This document shows positions 8,702 through 17,209 of a stretch of DNA of 64,000 bases, in pieces. The stretch is from Rhizobium sophoriradicis (GTDB lineage Bacteria > Pseudomonadota > Alphaproteobacteria > Rhizobiales > Rhizobiaceae). The stretch lies in the NCBI RefSeq assembly GCF_003939025.1, contig NZ_RQIH01000008.1:62001-126000 (forward strand), in the 5' to 3' direction. Made by a program: the position numbers and the translations under genes. Numbering within the stretch: the first letter of the stretch is position 1; every line of letters starts with the position of its first letter. Below the pieces are notes generated by a model that did no database searches, was not told where the DNA came from, and saw nothing but the letters and a program-made list of their open reading frames with translations.

Positions 8702-8712
8702 TGAGGTCGTGA

Positions 8713-9718
8713 ATGTCCGTTAGTTCCGATAGGCACTTCCTTTATCCGGCAGTGCAAAGCCCGTCGTTTTCGGAAACGGCATACACCGGAACAGACCCGG
8801 ATGCCCTGTCGGAAATATTGTCGTCATCGGCCTCTCCGATCAAGGCTGCGGCGCAAGCCAATGCCTCCATTGCATATCGATGCAATTTCGTCTCGGCGGG
8901 AGATCTGTCCATAGCCGACTGCGCCTATGAGGGCGCGATCTCGCTCAGGCGGGAGGCGCCGAACAGCAAAGTGATCATATTCCTGCCGGTGGAGGGAGAT
9001 GCGGTCTTTCGATGCCGGGCAGGAGCCGATCCATTCAGGTCCAGGTCGCGGCACCATTCTGGGAGCAGGTCGCGCCACCGGCGCCCGCCTGCTCGGCCCT
9101 CGCCGTCATCTCGGTTTGTTCGTCGATCAGGAGAGGATCAACCGGCATCTCACCCATATGTTCGAGCGAATGATCACCGGTGACGCCGATTTTCATCCCC
9201 ATATCGATCTGACGGCCGGCCCGGGGCTGTTGTTGCAACAACTTGTTACGAACCTGCATCGCGGACTGGGCGGGGGCGGGCTGCTGCAGGAGTCGCCGCT
9301 AGCCGTCAGCGCGCTCTGCGACGCGACGGTCTATCTGCTTCTCGAGGCCTTTCCGAATCGCTATTCGGGCGAACTGACGCTTCCGGCGCCGGCGCCGGCT
9401 CCGCGCCATGTGAAATGGGCCATCGATTTCATGCATGCTCACATCGCCGAACCGATCTCGCTCAGCGAGATCGCGACGGCAGCCAAGGTCAGCATTCGTA
9501 CTTTGCAGCAAGGTTTCCGGCAGTTCAGGAGTACCACTCCGATCGCCTACCTCCATGAAATCCGAATGGCCGCTGCCCATCGCGACCTGCTCGAATCCGG
9601 TGCGAAGCAGGCCGTCGCCGATATCGCGCTCAGATGGGGATTTACCCATCTCGGGCGTTTCGCCGCCGAATACAGGAAGCGCTTCGGTCATCTGCCATCA
9701 CAGACCCTGAAGCGCTGA
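8713..9718 (+). pseudogene. AraC-family regulator disrupted by a frameshift
   Basis: Two overlapping frames encode one protein. The first (from ATG 8713) runs through VIIFLPVEGDAVFRC and then turns into Arg/Ser-rich nonsense. The second, readable from about 9011, continues with AGQEPIHSGPGRGT and GARLLGPRRHLGLFVDQ. It ends in a good AraC helix-turn-helix pair (ISLSEIATAAKVSIRTLQQGF; AVADIALRWGFTHLGRFAAEY). Joined they give about 335 aa, the usual length of AraC_binding_2 regulators. The switch, near 9010-9020, is equivalent to one extra base. It may be a true pseudogene or a sequencing error. It sits between dadA and the aminotransferase and may have regulated either. Confidence 0.8.
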
Positions 9719-9804
9719 ACTCCGCCTCGGCGTGCCGGATGGTTCCATCGGCGACGGACCGAGCATCCGATCGCCGACGGGAATTGCGGGCGCCGGATGC
9801 AGAT

Positions 9805-11139
9805 CTAGGCCGCGCGTTTCAGAGCGTCCGCAAGCGTCGAGACGAGCGTGTCGATCTGGTCCTTCTCGATGATCAGCGGTGGAGACAGGGCGATGATGTC
9901 GCCGGTCACGCGGATCAGCAGTCCATTGTTGAAGCAGTCGACGAAGACGTCGTAAGCGCGCGTTCCGGGAGCGCCATCACGCGGCGCCAGTTCGATTGCG
10001 CCGACCAGTCCGAGGTTGCGGATGTCAACAACGTGCGCGAGACCTTTCAGTGAGTGGAGGGCTTCCTGCCAATAGTCAGCCAACTCGGCTGCGCGGGTCA
10101 GCAGCCCTTCTTCCTCATAGATTTCGAGGGTCGCGAGCCCGGCGGCGCAGGCGACCGGGTGGCCGGAATAGGTATAGCCGTGGAAGAGCTCGATCGCATT
10201 TTCCGGTCCGACCATCAGCCCGTCATAGACCTTGCGGCTGGCAAAGACCGCGCCCATGGGAACGGCGCCGTTGGTGAGGCCCTTCGCCGTGGTGACGAGA
10301 TCGGGTACGACGCCGAAGTAATCCACCGCAAAAGGCGTGCCGAGACGGCCGAAGCCGGTGATGACCTCATCAAAGATCAGCAGGATGCCGTACTTGTCGG
10401 CGGTGGCGCGCAGCTTCTCCAGATAACCCTTCGGCGGCAGGACAACACCGGCCGACCCCGACATCGGCTCGACGATGACGGCTGCGATGGTTTCGGCGCC
10501 GTGCAACTGCACTAGGCGCTCGAGATCATCCGCCAGTTCGACGCCATGGGCGGGCAGCCCCTTCGAAAACGCGTTCCGCCCGATGTCGAGCGTATGGCGC
10601 ATGTGATCGGCCGGGATCTGCGGGAAGACCCGGCGATTGTTGACCAAACCACCGACGGAAATGCCGCCGAAGCCGACACCGTGATAGCCCTTTTCGCGGC
10701 CGATGATCCGGGTGCGCGTACCCTGGCCGATCACGCGCTGGTAGGCGATGGCGATCTTCAGGGCCGTATCGACCGATTCCGAGCCTGAGCCGGTGAAGAA
10801 GACCCTGTCGAGCTTGGCGTCAGCCCCGCCCGGTGCGTTGGCGGCGAGCTTGGCAGCGAAGTCGAAGGCGATCGGATGCCCCATCTGGAAGGTCGGCGCA
10901 TAGTCGAGCGTGGCAAGCTGCCGCTCGACTGCCTGGGCGATCTTCCTGCGGCCGTGGCCGGCGTTGCAGCACCAGAGCCCGGCCGTGCCGTCCAGCACCC
11001 GGTTGCCATCGACGTCAGTGTAATACATCCCTTCCGCAGCGGCCAGCAGGCGCGGCGCGGCCTTGAATTGCCGATTGGCGGTGAACGGCATCCAGAAATT
11101 TTCGAGTACGGGCGCGTTCGTCTTGCTGATCTGGTCCAT
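9805..11139 (-). CDS. Omega-amino-acid:pyruvate aminotransferase (class III)
   Basis: The 444-aa class-III PLP aminotransferase probably moves the amino group of beta-alanine or another omega-amino acid to pyruvate, giving alanine. Motifs are DGTAGLWCCNAGHGRRKI, FFTGSGSESVDTALKIA, IFDEVITGFGRLG and the PLP lysine in LVTTAKGLTNGAVPMG (about K286). ATG 11139 has AGGAGG about 6 nt upstream; the longer frame from 11181 lacks one. It is divergent from an XRE-cupin regulator, the usual arrangement for local control of amine or amino-acid catabolism. Alanine made here could be burned by DadX/DadA. The exact donor is not determined. Confidence 0.9.
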   Translation of the reverse strand: MDQISKTNAPVLENFWMPFTANRQFKAAPRLLAAAEGMYYTDVDGNRVLDGTAGLWCCNAGHGRRKIAQAVERQLATLDYAPTFQMGHPIAFDFAAKLAANAPGGADAKLDRVFFTGSGSESVDTALKIAIAYQRVIGQGTRTRIIGREKGYHGVGFGGISVGGLVNNRRVFPQIPADHMRHTLDIGRNAFSKGLPAHGVELADDLERLVQLHGAETIAAVIVEPMSGSAGVVLPPKGYLEKLRATADKYGILLIFDEVITGFGRLGTPFAVDYFGVVPDLVTTAKGLTNGAVPMGAVFASRKVYDGLMVGPENAIELFHGYTYSGHPVACAAGLATLEIYEEEGLLTRAAELADYWQEALHSLKGLAHVVDIRNLGLVGAIELAPRDGAPGTRAYDVFVDCFNNGLLIRVTGDIIALSPPLIIEKDQIDTLVSTLADALKRAA

Positions 11140-11281
11140 CCTGGCCTCCTTTGAAATCGCCCGGAGAATGGCAATTTCCATCCTTCAAACAAGTCCTTTT
11201 CTTTGGTGATGCAAGTTATTGAAATTTAACAACGAACAAGATAGGTTTTGCGATATTCTGGACAACGCAAACGGATCCATC

Positions 11282-11830
11282 ATGTCAGTCGACATCGGCA
11301 GCCGCCTTCGCCATCTGCGCCTCGCCCACAAGCTTTCCCAGCGTGAGCTCGCCAAACGCACCGGTGTACCGAACTCGACGATCTCACTGATCGAATCGAA
11401 TGCCTCCAATCCTTCGGTCGGAGCGCTGAAGCGAATCCTCGACGGCATTCCGATCGGGCTGGCGGAGTTCTTTGCCTTTGAACCGGAGCGTCCGAAAAAG
11501 GCCTTTTACGCCGCCGAGGAACTGGTGGAGATCGGCAAGGGTGCCATTTCCTACAAGCAGGTCGGTGAAACCCTGTTCGGGCGCAGCCTGCAGATGCTGA
11601 AGGAATGCTACCAGCCGGGTGCCGACACCGGAAAAATTCCCCTTGTTCACGAAGGGGAGGAGGGCGGGATCGTGCTCTCGGGAAGACTCGAGGTCACGGT
11701 TGACGACGAACGGCGTATCCTTGGACCGGGAGACGCTTATTATTTCGAAAGCCGGCGTCCGCATCGGTTCCGCTGCGTCGGACCGGTGCCCTGTGAGGTT
11801 ATCAGCGCCTGCACGCCGCCGACCTTTTAG
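11282..11830 (+). CDS. XRE-family regulator with cupin sensor domain
   Basis: The 182-aa protein has an N-terminal Cro/C1 helix-turn-helix (LRHLRLAHKLSQRELAKRTGVPNSTISLIES) and a C-terminal cupin (about residues 105-178: LVHEGEEGGIVLSGRLEVTVDD, DAYYFESRRPHRFRC). This is the PuuR/SutR architecture, in which a small metabolite controls DNA binding. ATG 11282 (MSVDIG) is preferred over the in-frame TTG 11219. The 142-bp region shared with the divergent aminotransferase probably carries its operator. Function as a repressor of that aminotransferase is inferred from position. Confidence 0.87.
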   Translation: MSVDIGSRLRHLRLAHKLSQRELAKRTGVPNSTISLIESNASNPSVGALKRILDGIPIGLAEFFAFEPERPKKAFYAAEELVEIGKGAISYKQVGETLFGRSLQMLKECYQPGADTGKIPLVHEGEEGGIVLSGRLEVTVDDERRILGPGDAYYFESRRPHRFRCVGPVPCEVISACTPPTF

Positions 11831-11872
11831 CGCAATTCAGAAGAACAGCGCAGTCGTTTCGGAAGGATGATC

Positions 11873-11904
11873 CCGAAGGCGGATCGGTAAGGACCCGCCT
11901 TCGG
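11873..11904. terminator. Hairpin between two convergent genes
   Basis: CCGAAGGCGG (11873-11882) and CCGCCTTCGG (11895-11904) make a perfect 10-bp stem with a 12-nt loop in the gap between the cupin regulator (+) and the exported 395-aa protein (-). It is a good candidate for a two-way transcription terminator, although a clear T-run is lacking. Confidence 0.6.
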
Positions 11905-11918
11905 CAGTTGATCTTGAC

Positions 11919-13106
11919 TTAGTCGTTCGCCGATACCTTGACGCCGAGAACCGTAGGAATGGTGTTGGGCGCACCCATGGCAGCACCGACAATCATCGGC
12001 ACCGGAACCGGCTTTTCCGGAGCGGCGCTGATCGTCAGGCTCTTCGGGCCGTCGAGATAGGTGTTGAGGGCCGCCGATATCTGGTTTTGCAGTTCCGGCA
12101 TGTTGAGTTGCGCCATCATCATCGGAACCAGCGCCTTCAGCGATTGTGCCAGTTCGTCGCCCGTGACGCCCTGCTTCGTGCCGGCATAGTCGAGCGCCTT
12201 TTTGGTGATCGAGGCGTCGTCGAAGCGGATCGAGGCGCTGTTGAACGTCAGCTGCTGCATCAGCCCCATCATCGCAAGTCCAGCGGCCTGGTTGGCCTCT
12301 TCCTTGTTCGGATTGGCTTCGGCTGTCTTGACCGCCTCCTGCAGCGACTTGATGAAGCCGAGCGTATAACCGGAGAAGTCGACGGCGAAGTTCAGCCGGC
12401 CGACATTCTTGAAATCGAAAGCATATTCGTCGAGGACAACCTTGCCGCTTTCGACTTCCCAGCTTCCCTTCATCGTCATGGTGCCGTCGAGCGTCGTCAG
12501 TCCGAGCTTCTCGATGGCCTCCTTCGCAGCCGCGTCCTCGACCTGCGACAGGTCGGCCTTGAAGCCGGCGACGTTGGCGTCGTAGGCAAATCCGCCGTCC
12601 TGCCGCCCCATGTTTGCCTCGACGCCTTCGATCGCAAGCACATCCTTGCCCTTGATGTTGAGCGCGATCGGCCCGGTGCTGGCGGTTTCATAGAGAAGGA
12701 TATCGTCCAGCGTTTCGCCGGTCGCATTGGCGGGAATCGTCAGGCCGGTGAACAGAATCTCCTTGGCGGAAAAGCGTCCTCCCTCCTGGCTGATATCGAC
12801 ATCCGGGAAGGAAAGGGTCTTGGCGTAATAGGCGCCGCCTTCTTTTTCCTCCACGCCCTCGAAGGTGAGGTTGCCGATCTTCAGCGTGTCGCCGGGCACG
12901 TTGGCAAATCCCACCTGGACGCCTGTTGCCGTCACCGTGTCGCCGTCGACTTCGGCCTTCTCGAAGGTGATGACGGTGCCGCCGGCATTGGTTGCGGCGC
13001 TGAGCTTCTTCATCATATCGGCGCCGTCGAGGGCGAGCGCCGGGCCGGCCAGCGTCAGGAACGCGGTGCTGGCCATCATCAGGTGGAAATTGCGCAGATG
13101 CTTCAT
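11919..13106 (-). CDS. Exported protein of unknown function, 395 aa
   Basis: The protein begins with a clear Sec signal peptide (MKHLRNFHLMMASTAFLTLAGPALALDG). The mature part is rich in short beta-strand-like phrases repeating DGDTVTATGVQVGFANVPGD and similar patterns, and it contains several acidic turns but no recognised catalytic motif. It is probably periplasmic. The C-terminus ends in PIVG/MGAPNTIPTVLGVKVSAND. It faces the cupin regulator and is preceded by about 285 bp without a gene. It is not recognised beyond being a rhizobial-type periplasmic protein. Confidence 0.75.
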   Translation of the reverse strand: MKHLRNFHLMMASTAFLTLAGPALALDGADMMKKLSAATNAGGTVITFEKAEVDGDTVTATGVQVGFANVPGDTLKIGNLTFEGVEEKEGGAYYAKTLSFPDVDISQEGGRFSAKEILFTGLTIPANATGETLDDILLYETASTGPIALNIKGKDVLAIEGVEANMGRQDGGFAYDANVAGFKADLSQVEDAAAKEAIEKLGLTTLDGTMTMKGSWEVESGKVVLDEYAFDFKNVGRLNFAVDFSGYTLGFIKSLQEAVKTAEANPNKEEANQAAGLAMMGLMQQLTFNSASIRFDDASITKKALDYAGTKQGVTGDELAQSLKALVPMMMAQLNMPELQNQISAALNTYLDGPKSLTISAAPEKPVPVPMIVGAAMGAPNTIPTVLGVKVSAND

Positions 13107-13391
13107 GGAGATGTCCTTGTGTTGAAAGGTGATGCGGGGAAATTCATGGAATATGCCCCGCCGCGCTCTGCTGGCAGAGCGGCCGGGACGTCACGGTTCG
13201 TCAGATCAGCTAATTGGGGGTGATGTGATCGGGATCGGCTGAAACCGGCAGGCCGGAGAAATTCGGCCACCCCGCCGCCGGCGGCCGGGCGAGGATATTT
13301 TCTCTAGCAAAAGTAGTTTCGTGACTCATCGTCAGAGGTAAATTGCATTTCTGCGATTATTGCAACCGTGATTTTCGATGGCGGCGCGGAA

Positions 13392-13838
13392 TCAGTCAGG
13401 CTTGCCTGCGATGCCGACGCATTCCAGGATCGTCGTGCGGCAAACACCCGCCTCCCTCTCTGAGCGAGGCTGCGCGCGCCAGTTCTGGTCGGCGATCCGG
13501 AATTCAATATCCTTATAAAAATAGGTCCTGGCCTTTTGTCGCGAGCGGCTCCTGTTCAACGCATCGGCCGTGACCACGACATGGGTGGCAAGGCGTTTGA
13601 ATTGCCACGGCGGCGTGCGTCGCTCCTTCTCGATCACCTCGACGTGGTAATAGGGATCGTCTTCCCCTGGATCGGGAGCCTTGTGGACGGTGGCCCAACG
13701 GACGGTCCGTGGTGACACGGAGAGGATGATGACGGAAATGGTCGGTCGCTCCAGCGGTTCTGCGCGCGCCCAAATCGTCTGGCCCAAAATCGTGGCAACT
13801 GTGAAAAGGACGGTAAGGGATTTTCGCTTGAGGTGCAT
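13392..13838 (-). CDS. Small exported protein of unknown function
   Basis: Using ATG 13838, the 148-aa product starts with a signal peptide (MHLKRKSLTVLFTVATILG, then QTIWARAEP). It continues with a basic, Arg-rich mature region and contains YYHVEVIEKERRTPPWQFKRLATHVVVT. Two cysteines lie close to the C-terminus (CRTTILECVG) and could form a disulfide. It starts 5 bp after the stop of the reductase-like gene, so the two look cotranscribed. No family is recognised. Confidence 0.6.
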   Translation of the reverse strand: MHLKRKSLTVLFTVATILGQTIWARAEPLERPTISVIILSVSPRTVRWATVHKAPDPGEDDPYYHVEVIEKERRTPPWQFKRLATHVVVTADALNRSRSRQKARTYFYKDIEFRIADQNWRAQPRSEREAGVCRTTILECVGIAGKPD

Positions 13839-13843
13839 GCGCT

Positions 13844-14626
13844 TCAGTTGTTGCGGCCCTCGATGCGAGCGAGCACGCCATCGAGCGCTGCGGTCAGCGC
13901 AGCAAGGCCGCCCTGCTTGTCGACGTCGGAAAGAACCTGCTCGTTCAATCCGCCCTTGGTGGCGAATTCGCGGCTCAGCGCGCTGAACGGCTCGGTGCCT
14001 GGGCTGTTGGCCTTCTGCGCCAGACTTGCGAAAAGCGGCGCGATGTAGGCATTTGCTTTCGGCCTTTCCAGGCCGCTTTTTTCCAGCCAGACGGCTACGG
14101 TTTCCATGATGCCGAAATAGGTCGACATCATTGCGCTCGCCGCCGCGAGCAGATCGTATTCCTTTTTCGACTGGCACTGGACGGCGGTTCCGAGCGTATC
14201 GAACAGCGCCGCGACGGCGGCATCGGGCGGGAGAATGGCGGTGACGCCTTGGCGCTGCGCGACGAAGGGCAGGGGGATGGCCTGGACGAGGTGCACGTCG
14301 GTGCCGATCCAATGGAGAAGCGCCTGGCGCTCGGTCGCTGCAACGAGGCTGACGACCACCTGGCCGGTTCTGAACGAAAGCGCCCGTACGACCTCCTCGG
14401 CGATCTGCGGCCGGATCGCCAGGAACACCATGTCGCTGCGATCGACGACAGTCTGGTTGTCCCCGGCGATCCTGACGGCGGCGAACTCCTGGGCCAATGT
14501 CGCGGCAATGTGCGCGCTCCGCGGCGATACGTGGATCTCGGAGGCGTAGGCCGGTGCGGCCAGAAGCCCGCGAACCATCGCTTCGGTGATCGCGCCGGTG
14601 CCGACAAAGCCAATGCTGTTGATCAT
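13844..14626 (-). CDS. Pyrroline-5-carboxylate reductase-like protein
   Basis: The 260-aa protein has an N-terminal NAD(P)-binding fold with MINSIGFVGTGAITEAMVRGLL and the ProC-type MVFLAIRPQIAEEVV. The C-terminal ATKGGLNEQVLSDVD corresponds to the TPGGLTEQ segment of proline-biosynthetic P5C reductases. It is divergent enough that it may be a paralogue acting on another cyclic imine. ATG 14626 has GGAG about 10 nt upstream and a closer AAGG. It is followed at once by a small exported-protein gene. The proline role is likely but not proven. Confidence 0.75.
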   Translation of the reverse strand: MINSIGFVGTGAITEAMVRGLLAAPAYASEIHVSPRSAHIAATLAQEFAAVRIAGDNQTVVDRSDMVFLAIRPQIAEEVVRALSFRTGQVVVSLVAATERQALLHWIGTDVHLVQAIPLPFVAQRQGVTAILPPDAAVAALFDTLGTAVQCQSKKEYDLLAAASAMMSTYFGIMETVAVWLEKSGLERPKANAYIAPLFASLAQKANSPGTEPFSALSREFATKGGLNEQVLSDVDKQGGLAALTAALDGVLARIEGRNN

Positions 14627-14868
14627 CACCTTTTTACTCCGCAGCCCGCAGCGGTCCGATTTGGTCGACACGCTGTTGACACACATGGTCGTCAGTCGAC
14701 ACGCAGCCGACAAAGAATAACAGAAGCGGCTGGAGCCGACGAGTGGAACCGCGCGCTTAGCGCACAGCAAAAGTGGAGCGCCGGACACTTTCGAAGTTGA
14801 TCACGTCCGCCTTGCGGGCGCTGCCCGCATCGCCTGCGGCGATGATCCCGCTTTCGTTTCGGGCGTCT

Positions 14869-14897
14869 TATGTTTACAAGCGGAGGCTGTAAACATA
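14869..14897 (+). promoter_or_regulatory. Perfect inverted repeat upstream of the 279-aa gene
   Basis: TATGTTTACA (14869-14878) and TGTAAACATA (14888-14897) are a perfect 10-bp palindrome separated by 9 bp (AGCGGAGGC). It lies about 22 bp before the TTG start at 14920. The AT-rich arms stand out in GC-rich surroundings and suggest a repressor operator. The loop also contains a GGAGG-like sequence, so an RNA-level role is possible. Confidence 0.6.
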
Positions 14898-14919
14898 CGA
14901 CCGAACGGAGGCATCGATC

Positions 14920-15759
14920 TTGCATATCCTGCGTCGCTCGCTCTTGGGGTCCTTGTGGGCCATGATCGGCTGGAAACCGGCTTTCGCCGGGGAAGCGAGC
15001 CCGGAATCGGCGATCCGGGAGGAGGCGTCCTCGGTGACGCCCCGGCATGTTCTGTGTTTCCTCGGGAAGGATCGCGACCTCAGCCGCTTGTCCGAGGCAG
15101 CAGCCCAAGCGATTCGGGACTTCGCCGATGGATTCAGCGTCGACGAGGAATATTCGCAGGCAGAACCGGATGATCGCATGAGCCGATCGTTCGATGTCTG
15201 CTGGGATCGGGTCGAGGCCGATGTGTGGAACGAGGCGGATGAGAAAGCCGTCGCCGATCATCAGTCCGTCCTCTATGTGCTCGGGCCGAGCATGGCGCAG
15301 GCGGAGACGGTGAAGGTGTCGATGACCGCGCTGCGTCTCGTCGAGCGACTGATCGCGGCGGGAGCGGTGGCGGTCAAAGGCGAAAGCGCCGGCATCGCCC
15401 ATGGCCTCGATCGATGGAGAGCGCTGATCGGCCAAGGTGCGGAGGCGGTGAAAGCGGCAGATCCGCTCGCCCAGCAGCGCATCGGCCGGCTCGCTTTCGC
15501 CAAGCGGCCGCTCTCGGCGCGGGGATATCTGGAGAGTGTCGGCTTCCATCTCGTCGGGTTGCCGGAAGTCTATGTGCCGGAGACCGCCGGCAGTGAAAGG
15601 AAGGTCGTTGCCATTATGGATGCGGTTGCCGACGAGATTGGCGAGCAGGGGCTCGATCCGACGCTCAAGGCGCGCGGGGCCAGGCTCTCGTTCGATTCCA
15701 CCTATGAAGTGGACGAGTTCAAGTTCAATCCCTACGGCATCGTCAAGCTCGCCGGGTGA
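14920..15759 (+). CDS. Uncharacterised 279-aa protein (DUF4261-like)
   Basis: TTG 14920 is supported by GGAGG 8 nt upstream; the next in-frame ATG is 14 codons downstream. The first 24 residues (MHILRRSLLGSLWAMIGWKPA, then FAG) could be a signal peptide, but the rest looks like a soluble protein: VLCFLGKDRDLSRLSEA, SVLYVLGPSMAQAETVKVSMTALRLVERLI, SVGFHLVGLPEVYVPE. The last phrase is reminiscent of the DUF4261 family, whose function is unknown. It stands alone between the divergent reductase gene and the convergent small gene at 15772. A palindrome upstream suggests dedicated control. Confidence 0.65.
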   Translation: MHILRRSLLGSLWAMIGWKPAFAGEASPESAIREEASSVTPRHVLCFLGKDRDLSRLSEAAAQAIRDFADGFSVDEEYSQAEPDDRMSRSFDVCWDRVEADVWNEADEKAVADHQSVLYVLGPSMAQAETVKVSMTALRLVERLIAAGAVAVKGESAGIAHGLDRWRALIGQGAEAVKAADPLAQQRIGRLAFAKRPLSARGYLESVGFHLVGLPEVYVPETAGSERKVVAIMDAVADEIGEQGLDPTLKARGARLSFDSTYEVDEFKFNPYGIVKLAG

Positions 15760-15771
15760 GCCTCGTTCCAC

Positions 15772-15966
15772 TCAGTAAAGGCTGTAGTGATAGTCGTAGC
15801 TGCGCAGCCAGAGCCGGGGCTTCTTCGGCCCGTCGAGATTGAGCTGCAACAGATTGCGCGCATGAGCAGTGTCGACGACAGCATGGGAACTCGCGATCGC
15901 GGCCAGCAAGATCGGCACGACGGCAGACAATTGCCGTATGCCGCCGGAACCTCTTCCTGCCGTCAT
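15772..15966 (-). CDS. Small exported or membrane protein
   Basis: The 64-aa product from ATG 15966 has GAGGA about 7 nt upstream, which makes this start better than the in-frame ATG at 15996. It has one hydrophobic stretch (SAVVPILLAAIASSHAVVDTAHA, positions about 14-36) that may be a signal peptide, and a short Tyr-rich tail (YDYHYSLY). It lies downstream of the Tad-type genes on the same strand but beyond a hairpin. No family is recognised. Confidence 0.5.
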   Translation of the reverse strand: MTAGRGSGGIRQLSAVVPILLAAIASSHAVVDTAHARNLLQLNLDGPKKPRLWLRSYDYHYSLY

Positions 15967-16043
15967 TTCAAGTTCCTCATATTCACGATCATGCATTGCG
16001 ATTCACTGGAAAAGCCGATCCCGCCGAGCGGCCGAAGCAATGC

Positions 16044-16069
16044 ATCATTGTCGGCCCGGCGACAATGAT
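16044..16069 (-). terminator. Hairpin after the Tad-type gene cluster
   Basis: ATCATTGTCG (16044-16053) and CGACAATGAT (16060-16069) form a perfect 10-bp stem with a 6-nt loop. It lies between the end of the TadE-type gene (16093) and the small gene at 15966, both on the minus strand. It lacks a T-run, so it may be an attenuator or an mRNA-end stabiliser rather than a strong terminator. Confidence 0.5.
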
Positions 16070-16092
16070 CTGAATGGCGGGCAGCCTGCGGC

Positions 16093-16677
16093 TCAATTGT
16101 ATTTGATCGTGTCGCTGACCCTGGGACGCGTGAAGAAATGGTGGTCGAAGCTGTAGCTGTCCATTCCCGTGAAGTTTGAAAAGAATGCCGAGACGGGCGT
16201 CGTCAATCGATATTGCACGCGGGTCAGCACCACCTGCACCCCGGTCTCCTGTATCTTTTTCGGTATGTCGATGGCGCTTGCCGTGCCGGAAGCAAGCGGC
16301 GAGGTGTTGAACGCGGCCGACCAGTTGACGGTTGCCTTGCCGCTGTTGTCGACATCGTTGACCGTGACCATAATGGTCAGCCCAGTGGTTTCATAGGGCT
16401 GCAGGATGAAGCTTGCGCCGGAGAGAAGCTTAGTGACGTCGGTCTTCGCCCAGGTGCTCTGCTGGGCGATCATGTCGCTCGTGCTGGAAGCGATCTCGTC
16501 TATCTTGCGGCTGACGGTCAGGGCATGGCCGAGATCGACGGTGCCGAACAGCAACACGATCAGGATCGGCAGCACCAATGCGAATTCCACGCCGGAAGCC
16601 GCCGAACGGTCGCGAGCGAGCCGGCGGATACGGGACATGATGAAGCTGATAAGGGGGAGGCTTCGTTTCATCATCAT
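16093..16677 (-). CDS. TadE/TadG-type pilus assembly protein
   Basis: The 194-aa protein has the TadE-like N-terminus: a basic leader, then SAASGVEFALVLPILIVLLFGTVDLGHAL, one transmembrane helix preceded by a Glu as in pseudopilins. The rest is a periplasmic domain with VNDVDNSGKATVNWSAAFNT. Such proteins belong to Flp/Tad pili used in surface attachment. Three successive in-frame ATGs (16677, 16674, 16671) make the exact start uncertain. It begins 1 bp after the stop of the next TadE gene, so the three genes to 18609 form one operon. No Flp pilin or TadA ATPase is in the window. Confidence 0.85.
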   Translation of the reverse strand: MMMKRSLPLISFIMSRIRRLARDRSAASGVEFALVLPILIVLLFGTVDLGHALTVSRKIDEIASSTSDMIAQQSTWAKTDVTKLLSGASFILQPYETTGLTIMVTVNDVDNSGKATVNWSAAFNTSPLASGTASAIDIPKKIQETGVQVVLTRVQYRLTTPVSAFFSNFTGMDSYSFDHHFFTRPRVSDTIKYN

Positions 16678-16678
16678 G

Positions 16679-17209
16679 TCAGAAGGGCTCGTTGCGGAAC
16701 AGAGCGGACGATCCGAGGAGATAGCTGCCGTCGGAAAGCTTGGCGCTCGACAGGCTGAAGAAGTTGACCGTGGCTCCCCAGGGCAGGAATGCCTGCACCA
16801 GAATGTAGTCGCTGCCCTTGCCGATATCGTAGGTCTCGGTGACGGTGAGCTTGCCGCTGTTGTCGATAGGATCGGCGCTGGTGGCGGAAGACAAGTCGGA
16901 AAGCACGCTGACCTTGACGACGAGACCGCTGGAGCAGCTGAAGGCCAGAAGCATGTCGTCGCAGATCCTGCTCTTGAATCCGGCCAGTGTGATCTTGGAC
17001 GAGGCGACCTCGCCGGTGCGGATCATCCGGGAGATCTTGTGAACCGAAGCGTCCAGCGCGGAGTTGACGAAGAACATCAGCGACACTTCAATAATGCCGA
17101 ATATCATGATGAAGAGCGGCAGGGCCAGGATCGCAAATTCGATCGCGGCCACCCCCTTGCGATCGCCGAGCAGGCGGCGAAACGGCGCAAAGCGTTTTCT
17201 TGCGGTCAT
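16679..17209 (-). CDS. TadE-type pilus assembly protein
   Basis: The 176-aa product shows the TadE signature GVAAIEFAILALPLFIMIFGIIEVSLMFFV (about residues 19-48) followed by a periplasmic region with a Cys pair (C-D-D-M-L-L-A-F-S-C). Its start codon overlaps the stop of the upstream VWA protein by 4 bp (ATGA), so translation is probably coupled. It likely forms a complex with the two neighbouring Tad proteins in the cell envelope. Confidence 0.87.
   Translation of the reverse strand: MTARKRFAPFRRLLGDRKGVAAIEFAILALPLFIMIFGIIEVSLMFFVNSALDASVHKISRMIRTGEVASSKITLAGFKSRICDDMLLAFSCSSGLVVKVSVLSDLSSATSADPIDNSGKLTVTETYDIGKGSDYILVQAFLPWGATVNFFSLSSAKLSDGSYLLGSSALFRNEPF

Noticed and set aside
13839..14312. 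Upstream extension of the small exported protein frame
   Set aside because: It overlaps the reductase gene in another frame; the internal ATG 13838 precedes a proper signal peptide.
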